NCBI GenBank assembly: GCA_026400425.1
Contig: JAPLPC010000206.1
Coordinates: forward strand, 1 to 9,018
Origin: Hyphomicrobiales bacterium
GTDB taxonomy: Bacteria > Pseudomonadota > Alphaproteobacteria > Rhizobiales > Xanthobacteraceae
Direction of reading: 5' to 3'
DNA: 9,018 bases
Below are positions 1-6,155 of this stretch, one piece after another. The translations under genes and the position numbers were made by a program. Position 1 is the stretch's first letter; every line of letters starts with the position of its first letter. The notes under the pieces were generated by a model that was not told where the DNA came from, ran no database searches, and saw nothing but the letters and a program-made list of their open reading frames with translations.

Positions 1-3000
1 CATCGTGCAGGCGATACTGCGCTTGACGATCCTGCCCGCGAGAATATCGACGCGATAAACTTCGCTATCCTCGCTAAGCGGCACCTCGGCGGCCCAGCCA
101 TCGCCGTCGATGCGGGTGCGGCGGATCCATGTCACATGCACGCCGTCGCTGCGGCGCGCGGCCGTGACATGCACCGGCGCCAGCGGCAGCAGCGCGGTGC
201 GATCCGGCGTCAGCGTCAGCGCCGTTGCACTGACATCGTCGGTGCTGCGGCCACGGCCGACCAGCCGGAGCGACAGCGGCCGGTCCAGTGCATCCAGTCC
301 GCGGGCGATGGGGACGAGGCTGGCATCGAGCAGGACGAACCGTGCGCCGACCGGCAACAGCGGTGCCATGGCCTGTTCGCTGCCGCTTTGCCCGCGCAGC
401 AGATGCGACAGACGATAGGTCCGCTCATCCACGAGTTCAGCCTGCGCGAACTGCAAGATCTCCCACCGTCCATCGTCATTTTGCACCGCCGCTGCATTGC
501 CGCCGCCAAGCACCCGCGCAGCGGACAGCGACGTGAGCACGCCGCCATAGAGCCGCACCCGCACCGACGACGCATAATCCCAGCGCGCCACCGGGCCCGC
601 CGGCAAAACATCCAGCGTCTCGCCGATGGTGGCCGGCAGCGATGCACGCGCCGCCACCTGGAAACTGGCGCCATCGTTCGATTGCCAGATCGTGACGCTG
701 CCGGGCCATGGATTGGCAAACACCGCGAGCCGCGTCAGGACGTCCGGATCGCTGCTGTCGATCACCGGCAGATTCAGCACCACGACCTGCACCGGCCCGA
801 GCGCCGGCGGCAGCGCGGGCGCCTTGATGCCCTGCGGACGCAGCGGCACGTCGAACAGGTCGGGATCGATGCTGCGCGCACTCACGCGGCGCGCCTCCGC
901 ATCGACCAGCGCATCGATCTCGAACAGGCGCTGCCGCCCGCGCAGCGTCAATGCGATCACATCGCCCGGCGCCAGCGCCAGTGCCGCCCGGCCGAGCGCG
1001 AATTCGGCGCGCTCGCGCCCGGCCCACAAATCCTGCAGCCAGATGTCGGCGCGCTGCGTCATCGCCGGGTCGCTGGTGATGACGGCGAGATCGGCCTGCA
1101 GCAGGCGATTGGCGCCGCCGACCAGTTTGCGCGAGGTCACGGCGCCGCGGCGATAATCGGCCAGCGCATCGGAGAAGCCGATGCCGACCTGCCGCGGCAG
1201 TTCGGTTTCCTGCGCGCGCACCAGTTGCGCCAGCGCGCCCTGCTCCGGCGCCACCAGATCGTCCTCGGACAGCACCGCCACCACGTCGCCGCCGCGCGGA
1301 ATGAAGCGCAGCACGCCATCCGCCGCGGTCGCATTGAACGCATAGGCCACGGCCAGCGGCTCGATCATTGCCCTGGGCGTCATCGGCCGATCCACCACAT
1401 AGCCATCGCAACCGCCGCGCAGCGCGGACGCGTCGATGCCGGTGACGCCGCTATCGCTCGCCAGCCGCTCCGCCAGCGCATCCAGTGGCGCGCCGCCGAG
1501 CCGGCCGTTCAGCCAATGCCCGGTATGCCAGTTGGCACCATCGCTCCAGATGTCAGTGGCGGCGGGAAACACCGGATAGGGCCGGGAATCCCAGGTCCAC
1601 AAATGGATCGCGGAGACATCGAGCATCCGCCCGCCATACACGGCCGAGATTGGATTCAGCGCATCGCTGCCGCCATGCGCGGGATCGAATGCCGACAGCA
1701 CCGCTTCGAGATAGCGGCGCTGCATCAGATCGTCGCGCGCGCCGCTGGAAAAATACGGCGCAAAATTCTCCGACGATTTCGGGTCCGGAAAGACGCTTGG
1801 CTGATTGGCGCCACGGTCCACCGCGGGGCAGCCCACCTCGGTGAGCCAGATCGGCTTGCCTTGCGGCACCCAGGCGGTGGCGCCGATCTCGACGCCGCCG
1901 ACTCGCTCCTGATGCGGATGCGACCACCAGCCCGCGAGATCCTTGAGACGAAACATCCACGGCTTGTCCAGGCCGTCGGTGATGGCGCTGCGCGCTTGCG
2001 CGTCGCGTGCGGCATCATCGGGATAGAACCAGTCATAGGCCTCGCCGCCGGCGACATTGGCGCGCAGATAGCCGCGATCGTAGATCGATCCGGACTGAGC
2101 GCGATCGAGATGCAGCGCGCCGTCGCGCCAGTCCGACAGCGGCGCATAATAATCGATGCCGATCGCATCGATGGCCGGCGAGGCCCAGAGCGGATCGAGC
2201 GGGAAACGCACCTCGGACCCATCGGGCGTCACGACGTCGGCGCCGTATTCGGTCCAGTCGGCGCCATAGGTCACGACGGTGCCGGCGCCGACGATGGCCT
2301 TGACGTCGCTCGCCAGTGCCGCCAGTTGCGCCACCGCCGGATAGACGCCGGAGCCCGAGCGGATGCGGGTCAGCCCGCGCAACTCCGAACCAATGAGAAA
2401 CGCATCGACGCCACCGGCCTGCACAGCGAGTTGCGCATAGTGCAGCACCATGCGCCGATAATGCCACACACCGCCGGCGAAGAACGCATCGACCTGCGCG
2501 GCGGCGGCACCCGTCCCCTGCGGCGAACCGGCAACGCCCGGCGCGGGATCGCAGGTGATCCGCCCGCGCCACGGATAGGCCGGCTGCGAACCCGCGCCGC
2601 TCCAGGGATCCGGCAGCGCATTGCCGGCGGGCACATCCATGATCACGAACGGATAGAACGTGATTTTCAAGCCGCGCGCTTTCAACTCCGCGATCAGATG
2701 CAGCACGCTGTCATCCGACGGCGTGCCGCCGAAAGCCGGACGATCATCGGCCTGCGACACCACATAGGCGAATTCGCGCGGCACGCCCTGCACCGACCAA
2801 GTCAGCGGATCGGTCGCCTTGGCAGCGCTGTCGACGCCCGGCCGGATCAGGCAATGTCCGGCGCGCAGATCGGAGCCGAACCAGGCCACGACGATGGCGA
2901 CACGCTGCAGGTTCGGACACAGCCCTTGAAGATCGTCGAGCGCGGCCACGACATCCGCGCGCGCCGACGCGATATGCCGGTTCTCGGGCGCGGCCTGCCC

Positions 3001-3711
3001 CGGCCCCGGCACCTGCACCACCGGCGACGGCTCATAGCCGAATTCCGTGGTGCCCGGGATCAGCGTCACCGCTTGCGTCATCGTCTCCAGCAGGCCGATC
3101 GGCCGGATCACCTCGAAGGACAGTTGCGGAATGCGGTTGCCGAACGTCTCCAGCGGCAGCCGTTCGAACACCACGTAAGCGAGCCCTCGATAGGCCGGCG
3201 CATCGCCCGCGCCCTGTTTGGCGACGATCAGCGCATCGGGCGGCTGCTCCTCACTGCCGCGATAGACGCGAAAATTCACGCCGTCGAGATCGAGCGGCTT
3301 GCCATCCGCCCACACCCGGGCGACACGGCCGATCACGCCCTCGCACAGCCCGACCGCGAAATTCGCGAAGTAACTATAGGTCTGCGCCTGATCGCCGGCG
3401 CTGCCAAATCCCTTGCCGCCGCCGGCACTCTCCGCCGTCGCCGCAAACTCTTCGAGCTGCGTCGCCCAGATCACCTGCCCGGCCAGCCGCGCACGGCCAT
3501 AGACCCGCGGCACCGGCGCGCCTTCGCTCGACGCCATGACGTCGAGACTGCCGAGCCGCGGCCCATCCCTGCCGGCACCGCCAGTCCCGAACAGCGCAGT
3601 GTCGATGACGCCGCCAAGTGCAGCACCCGCGATCTGGCCGACGATCGAGCCCACCGGCCCAAACACCCCGCCGATCGCAGCCCCTGCGCTGGAGAGAACG
3701 AGCGTGGACAT
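1..3711 (-). CDS. GTA tail-tip protein with glycoside-hydrolase TIM-barrel-like domain (RcGTA g15 homologue), 3' end outside window
   Basis: The frame is open from ATG at 3711 to the window edge, 1237 codons with no stop, so the C-terminus is missing. RcGTA gp15 is roughly 1300 residues, so most of the protein is present. Seen: a Gly/Ala-rich hydrophobic N-terminus (residues about 8-42), then beta-rich tail-hub-like sequence with VYGRARLAGQVIWATQ near residue 70. A TIM-barrel-like region covers roughly 315-760, with ITFYPFVIMDVPAG (about 350), FLIGSELRG with Glu443, AIGIDYYAPLSDW (about 515) and WLTEVGCPAVDRG with Glu625. A phage-tail_3-like section (about 790-950) and a beta-rich C-terminal part follow. 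The family forms the central baseplate tip and is thought to touch or cross the cell envelope. The start is supported by GAGGA six bases upstream. Unlike the usual cluster, it does not follow the peptidase directly: 149 bases containing a terminator separate it from the inserted cassette. Confidence 0.93.
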   Translation of the reverse strand, partial: MSTLVLSSAGAAIGGVFGPVGSIVGQIAGAALGGVIDTALFGTGGAGRDGPRLGSLDVMASSEGAPVPRVYGRARLAGQVIWATQLEEFAATAESAGGGKGFGSAGDQAQTYSYFANFAVGLCEGVIGRVARVWADGKPLDLDGVNFRVYRGSEEQPPDALIVAKQGAGDAPAYRGLAYVVFERLPLETFGNRIPQLSFEVIRPIGLLETMTQAVTLIPGTTEFGYEPSPVVQVPGPGQAAPENRHIASARADVVAALDDLQGLCPNLQRVAIVVAWFGSDLRAGHCLIRPGVDSAAKATDPLTWSVQGVPREFAYVVSQADDRPAFGGTPSDDSVLHLIAELKARGLKITFYPFVIMDVPAGNALPDPWSGAGSQPAYPWRGRITCDPAPGVAGSPQGTGAAAAQVDAFFAGGVWHYRRMVLHYAQLAVQAGGVDAFLIGSELRGLTRIRSGSGVYPAVAQLAALASDVKAIVGAGTVVTYGADWTEYGADVVTPDGSEVRFPLDPLWASPAIDAIGIDYYAPLSDWRDGALHLDRAQSGSIYDRGYLRANVAGGEAYDWFYPDDAARDAQARSAITDGLDKPWMFRLKDLAGWWSHPHQERVGGVEIGATAWVPQGKPIWLTEVGCPAVDRGANQPSVFPDPKSSENFAPYFSSGARDDLMQRRYLEAVLSAFDPAHGGSDALNPISAVYGGRMLDVSAIHLWTWDSRPYPVFPAATDIWSDGANWHTGHWLNGRLGGAPLDALAERLASDSGVTGIDASALRGGCDGYVVDRPMTPRAMIEPLAVAYAFNATAADGVLRFIPRGGDVVAVLSEDDLVAPEQGALAQLVRAQETELPRQVGIGFSDALADYRRGAVTSRKLVGGANRLLQADLAVITSDPAMTQRADIWLQDLWAGRERAEFALGRAALALAPGDVIALTLRGRQRLFEIDALVDAEARRVSARSIDPDLFDVPLRPQGIKAPALPPALGPVQVVVLNLPVIDSSDPDVLTRLAVFANPWPGSVTIWQSNDGASFQVAARASLPATIGETLDVLPAGPVARWDYASSVRVRLYGGVLTSLSAARVLGGGNAAAVQNDDGRWEILQFAQAELVDERTYRLSHLLRGQSGSEQAMAPLLPVGARFVLLDASLVPIARGLDALDRPLSLRLVGRGRSTDDVSATALTLTPDRTALLPLAPVHVTAARRSDGVHVTWIRRTRIDGDGWAAEVPLSEDSEVYRVDILAGRIVKRSIACTM

Positions 3712-3721
3712 GGCGTATCCT

Positions 3722-3760
3722 CGGTGAGGCGCGCAGAGCAGCAAAAAGCCCCGGTGAGGC
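3722..3760. repeat. Nine-base direct repeat CGGTGAGGC (3722-3730 and 3752-3760)
   Basis: CGGTGAGGC occurs twice, 30 bases apart. One copy is in the leader of the tail-tip gene and the other spans the inner stem and loop of the terminator. It may be a local duplication at the cassette border, or chance in GC-rich sequence. No matching copy was found at the other cassette end. Confidence 0.5.
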
Positions 3761-3766
3761 CGGGGC
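3743..3766 (-). terminator. Rho-independent terminator after the inserted two-gene cassette
   Basis: Read on the minus strand, GCCCCGG, a five-base loop CCTCA, then CCGGGGC form a perfect 7-bp all-GC stem followed at once by TTTTT. This is a textbook intrinsic terminator. It lies about 95 bases after the stop of the helix-turn-helix gene and about 30 bases before the start of the tail-tip gene. It would end cassette transcripts, and would also reduce readthrough from the upstream GTA genes into the tip gene. Confidence 0.8.
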
Positions 3767-3831
3767 GATGAATGTCGTCATCACGAATGTTGGGACCGGA
3801 GCCTGCTGGAAAGCGATCGACGTCGCCATCA

Positions 3832-3857
3832 CCATCGCCGGTTCGCGATGGCTTTTG
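3832..3857 (+). terminator. Possible weak plus-strand hairpin terminator
   Basis: Plus-strand CCATCGC (3832-3838), loop CGGTTC, then GCGATGG (3845-3851) form a perfect 7-bp stem, followed closely by TTTTG. It sits just past the 3' end of the helix-turn-helix gene. Its T-run is on the strand opposite to all genes here, so it could only stop antisense transcription. It may equally act as a 3' mRNA hairpin for the cassette transcript. Confidence 0.3.
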
Positions 3858-3860
3858 TTG

Positions 3861-4403
3861 CTACGCAGCCTTCTCGAGCGTGCGTTCGTAATCCTTCAGG
3901 CTGGCCTGCAGCCTGATCCGCCACTTCGGCTCAAAGGCCGGCAACGCGGCGTTGACGGCTCTGATCGCCTCCGCCTCGATGGCCTCGCTTCGCGATAGCT
4001 TGTCGTGCTCGAACAGCCATTTCGCAACTGAGGACCAGTCCCATAAGGGGCTCTCGGATGTCACGCGCGCGACCGGCGCGGGGAAATGCTTGCCGCGCTG
4101 GCCTTTCGAATATTGCGTCATCGCAGCTCTGCTCATCCCGGCGCGCGCGGCGATGTCTGCCAGACTGACCAGCGGATCGGGTTCGACCCGCTCGACCCGT
4201 GCGCCGGCAGCGATCACGCATTCCACTGCCGATATGATGGCATTCTCCACGGAGAGCGCCTCTCGCGCGAAGTCTGCAATGATGCGGCCCTTCTGGAAAG
4301 CGATCGTCGCATCATCGCATCCGGCCTCGTAAAAGCGATCGGCGAAATCTTCTGCCTCGGGATCGAGACCAGACGCGACGATGCTGAATTCGAATGTCTT
4401 CAT
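3861..4403 (-). CDS. Helix-turn-helix protein, possible antitoxin partner of the HicA-like gene
   Basis: This 180-residue soluble protein has three visible parts. Residues 1-75 form an alpha/beta region (FEFSIVASGLD, YEAGCDDATIAFQKGRI, then a long helix) that loosely recalls a HicB-type antitoxin core. Residues 78-102 are a helix-turn-helix (VSLADIAARAGMSRAAMTQY). Residues 107-131 (FPAPVAR, LWDWSSVAKWL) resemble the wing/helix segment of AlpA/MerR-like DNA-binding proteins. The C-terminal 50 residues are charged and helical. Start: a longer frame reaches 4490, but ATG 4403 is chosen because it overlaps the upstream stop as ATGA and has GGGAGGG just before it. The overlap implies coupled translation with the 80-aa gene. 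It probably binds DNA and may repress the palindromic region at 4666-4685. The antitoxin role is inferred from architecture, size and gene pairing. A plain transcription regulator is the alternative. Confidence 0.8.
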   Translation of the reverse strand: MKTFEFSIVASGLDPEAEDFADRFYEAGCDDATIAFQKGRIIADFAREALSVENAIISAVECVIAAGARVERVEPDPLVSLADIAARAGMSRAAMTQYSKGQRGKHFPAPVARVTSESPLWDWSSVAKWLFEHDKLSRSEAIEAEAIRAVNAALPAFEPKWRIRLQASLKDYERTLEKAA

Positions 4404-4642
4404 CTGTGCTGCCCTCCCTGATGGGCGCAGTGATCGATACCCCGCTTCAAATCCTTCGCGTGGTTTTGCGGCGATCTCGGTGTCGACCACACGAACAGTT
4501 TGCAGCCGTCCCTGTCATGATGCGCACAGTAGAACTTGCCCCATGCGTGCCCGTTGACCTTGCTCCACGTCCAGCCCTTAGACTCGGCATAGGCGACGAC
4601 GGCTTCGATGTCCTTGCTTGGATGCACCGGCCGCTTCGCCAT
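4400..4642 (-). CDS. Small HicA-like protein, candidate toxin (mRNA interferase fold)
   Basis: This is an 80-residue basic protein. A first helix (KDIEAVVAYAESKGW, residues 10-24) is followed by strand TWSKVN, a Gly31-His32 pair in NGHAWGKFYC, strand CKLFVWSTPRS, and a last helix NHAKDLKRGIDHC (60-72). This helix-strand-strand-strand-helix order with Gly-His after the first helix resembles HicA toxins (dsRBD-like fold, catalytic His in a G-S-H motif), though the canonical Ser is replaced by Gly-His here. HicA proteins cleave mRNA. The activity is inferred, not shown. It is the first gene of a two-gene unit, followed with ATGA overlap by a DNA-binding protein, which is the gene order of hicAB modules. 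There is no strong Shine-Dalgarno site before ATG 4642, so initiation may be weak or nearly leaderless. Five Cys/His residues near 39-47 could alternatively suggest metal binding. Confidence 0.75.
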   Translation of the reverse strand: MAKRPVHPSKDIEAVVAYAESKGWTWSKVNGHAWGKFYCAHHDRDGCKLFVWSTPRSPQNHAKDLKRGIDHCAHQGGQHR

Positions 4643-4774
4643 CGTCAGACCATCACCCTAGTATAGTGTTAACAGATGTCAACACATCTTGCCGCCCGGA
4701 TCAGCGCTCCGTGACAAACAACTTAAGGTTGCTGATTGAGTTCAGCAAGTGTCGTTCGAGACATACCGACTCGC
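4643..4774. other. 132-base spacer upstream of the cassette
   Basis: This gap separates the peptidase gene end from the HicA-like gene. Besides the operator region it holds a perfect 7-bp inverted repeat TTGCTGA-ttgagt-TCAGCAA at 4729-4748, with no T-run on either strand, so it is not a terminator. Hand counting of the lines 4621-4680 and 4681-4740 gives about 52-53% G+C, far below the structural genes (about 77% in line 2281-2340). That fits foreign or promoter-type DNA. I see no credible gene in it. Confidence 0.6.
4654..4689 (-). promoter_or_regulatory. Palindromic operator/promoter region of the inserted cassette
   Basis: The plus strand at 4666-4685 reads gtgttaacagatgtcaacac, an imperfect 20-bp palindrome with 8 of 10 complementary pairs. 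An overlapping inverted repeat AGATGT-caac-ACATCT spans 4674-4689. On the minus strand a perfect TTGACA lies at 4682-4677 and a TATACT at 4665-4660. They are only 11 bases apart, too close to serve one sigma-70 promoter, so the hexamers probably belong to different or suboptimal promoters. A start from TATACT would give a 5' leader of about 10 bases before ATG 4642. A palindrome overlapping the promoter fits autoregulation by the helix-turn-helix partner (inference). Confidence 0.6.
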
Positions 4775-5220
4775 TCATGCGCCTCGACACGTCTCCGGAA
4801 ACCGAAACACATACGCCAGCCTACGTTGCCACCAGGGGGCCAGGGTGACTTCGCACACCGCAGCGCCGTCATGGGCATGGATCATGGTGCCGTCGCCGCT
4901 GGCGATGGCGGCGTGTTTGGCGACACAGCCGTGGCGCCAGCGAAACAGCAGCACGTCGCCGGCATCTCGTCGGGCTTCACCGCGACGAGATGCCGGCGGG
5001 CTGCGTCTGCCAACGCCTCCTCGCCGCGCGCTTCGGCCCAGTCCGCCGCATAGGGCGGCGGCGATTCCGGCTCGGTGCCGATGCAGTGGCGCCAGACGCC
5101 GCGCACGAGGCCGAGGCAGTCGCAGCCGATCCCTTTCAGCGAGGCCTGGTGGCGATACGGCGTGCCGATCCAGCTGCGCGCTTCCGATACGATCGCAGCA
5201 CCAAATTGCGTTCCCGGCAT
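4775..5220 (-). pseudogene. NlpC/P60 cell-wall peptidase (RcGTA g14 homologue), frameshifted
   Basis: The first frame starts at ATG 5220 (GGGAGA six bases upstream). It reads a clear NlpC/P60 N-terminus: EARSWIGTPYRHQASLKG and GCDCLGLVRGVW with catalytic Cys35, up to residue 87 (DEMP). It then runs out of family and stops at 4882, giving 112 residues. The rest of the family continues in the -1 frame: GDVLLFRWR, AKHAAI (His103), MIHAHDGA (His115/117) and WWQRRLAYVFRFP, ending at 4775. One missing base at 4959-4960 explains this. An expected MPGDVLL would need CCGGGC where CCGGC is present. Restored length is 148 residues, normal for the family. The truncated product lacks the catalytic His. 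The RcGTA homologue sits at the baseplate and cuts peptidoglycan during DNA delivery. I see no slippery heptamer, so programmed frameshifting is unlikely. A sequencing error remains possible. Confidence 0.82.
4957..4998. repeat. Perfect 16-bp inverted repeat inside the peptidase gene
   Basis: Arms cgccggcatctcgtcg (4957-4972) and cgacgagatgccggcg (4983-4998) are exact reverse complements around a 10-base loop. The left arm contains the site where the peptidase reading frame lacks one base. With that base restored, the arm would carry one bulged C. There is no T-run, so it is not a typical terminator. Confidence 0.9.
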
Positions 5221-5261
5221 CGTGTTCTCCCATCAAATGCGCGCCCTCGCAGACGCCGGCC

Positions 5262-6155
5262 TCAGTCGAACAGCGCCGCACCGCTGGCGTCAGACAGGGT
5301 GCCCGGTGACGGGTAGCTCATGATGAAGTCGTTGCCGGGCATGTGCGGGAAACCGCGGAAATTCTCGCTGTTGGCGAAACGATCGCGGCATGTCGCCAGC
5401 GTCTTGTCGCAGCCCGCGGTGACCGCGAACGCATCGCCCGCCGCGATCGGCTCCGGCATCGCCTGCCACAGCGATAGCAGCACCTCGCCATCGGCGCGAT
5501 GCTGCTTCACCTCGATGGACAGCCCGGCATTGCCGCCGCCGGTCCATAGCAGCCGCCCCGCGGTGAAGAAGCCATCGGCGAAATCCGCAAGACCGTCGGC
5601 TGTGAACAGCGACGTGCCGCGCATCGCGCCGACCGTGCCGCTGCCGCGCCGCGCGGGATCGGCGAGATCGATCCGGCAACGGCCGTCGCCCAGATCCGCG
5701 CTGCATGTCGCCGTGTAGAGGCGCCCGCTCTCCTGCGACAGGAGATCGGCGAGCCCGCGTATCTCGGCCACGAAGGCGATGCCCTCGCGCTTCACCTCGC
5801 CGAGCCGCCCGCGCGCCGTCAACACCCGCAGCGAGACGTCGCTCCAGTCCACCAGCCAGGTCTCGAGAGCGGCGCCGTCATAGCGGCCCGCCGCCAGATC
5901 GGCGTCGCTGAGGCTGTCGCCATCCAGCGCGCCGGCAATGTCGCCGCCATCGACGGACAGATCGAACCGCCCGCTCGCCTCCGATGCGGCAAAGCCGGTG
6001 CCGGCGCGAAACGTCACGCCGTCGAACACGAGATCGCGATCATGATCGGTGAAGCCCGCCGTGACGCCGTCGCGGCGGATCAGCTTCCAGGCCTGCGCCA
6101 GCGTGGTGACGCCGCTGTCGAGCCGCGCCTGCAGGGCGGACGGGATCGCTCTCAT
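5262..6155 (-). CDS. DUF2163 baseplate hub protein (RcGTA g13 homologue)
   Basis: This 297-residue protein matches the DUF2163 family by its N-terminus (LARLDSG-like ALQARLDSGVTTLAQAWKLIRRDG, then TDHDRDLVFDG) and by its C-terminal signature TCRDRFANSENFRGFPHMPG. It has exactly four cysteines, Cys151 and Cys160 (CSADLGDGRC) and Cys249 and Cys256 (GCDKTLATC), all in the conserved C-terminal part. As I recall it, the RcGTA hub protein structure has an iron-sulfur site held by four cysteines, and this spacing is compatible. The hub connects the distal tail ring with the tip protein. It starts in an ATGA overlap with the distal tail gene, so the two are probably translationally coupled. A 41-base gap with a good Shine-Dalgarno site leads to the peptidase gene. 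The frame looks intact and normal in length. Confidence 0.92.
   Translation of the reverse strand: MRAIPSALQARLDSGVTTLAQAWKLIRRDGVTAGFTDHDRDLVFDGVTFRAGTGFAASEASGRFDLSVDGGDIAGALDGDSLSDADLAAGRYDGAALETWLVDWSDVSLRVLTARGRLGEVKREGIAFVAEIRGLADLLSQESGRLYTATCSADLGDGRCRIDLADPARRGSGTVGAMRGTSLFTADGLADFADGFFTAGRLLWTGGGNAGLSIEVKQHRADGEVLLSLWQAMPEPIAAGDAFAVTAGCDKTLATCRDRFANSENFRGFPHMPGNDFIMSYPSPGTLSDASGAALFD

Noticed and set aside
136..3771. A 1211-codon open frame on the plus strand opposite the tail-tip gene
   Set aside because: It is in the codon-mirrored register of the tip gene. In GC-rich DNA this register is often free of stops. Its composition is Arg/His/Gln/Ala-rich with no domain, while the minus strand reads a clear GTA tip protein.
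3712..4774. Insertion sequence or integron-like element
   Set aside because: No transposase or integrase gene is present, and I found no terminal inverted repeats or target-site duplication flanking both ends.
4710..4800. Short minus-strand frame reading HERVGMSRTTLAELNQQP, HTH-like, between the peptidase and the cassette
   Set aside because: It is very short, has no start with a ribosome binding site, and overlaps the peptidase end in another frame. It is probably chance, though a decayed regulator fragment cannot be excluded.
4882..5220. Programmed -1 frameshift in the peptidase gene
   Set aside because: The shift direction would fit, but no slippery heptamer is seen at the site. The hairpin includes the site instead of lying downstream, and NlpC/P60 genes are not known to use frameshifting.
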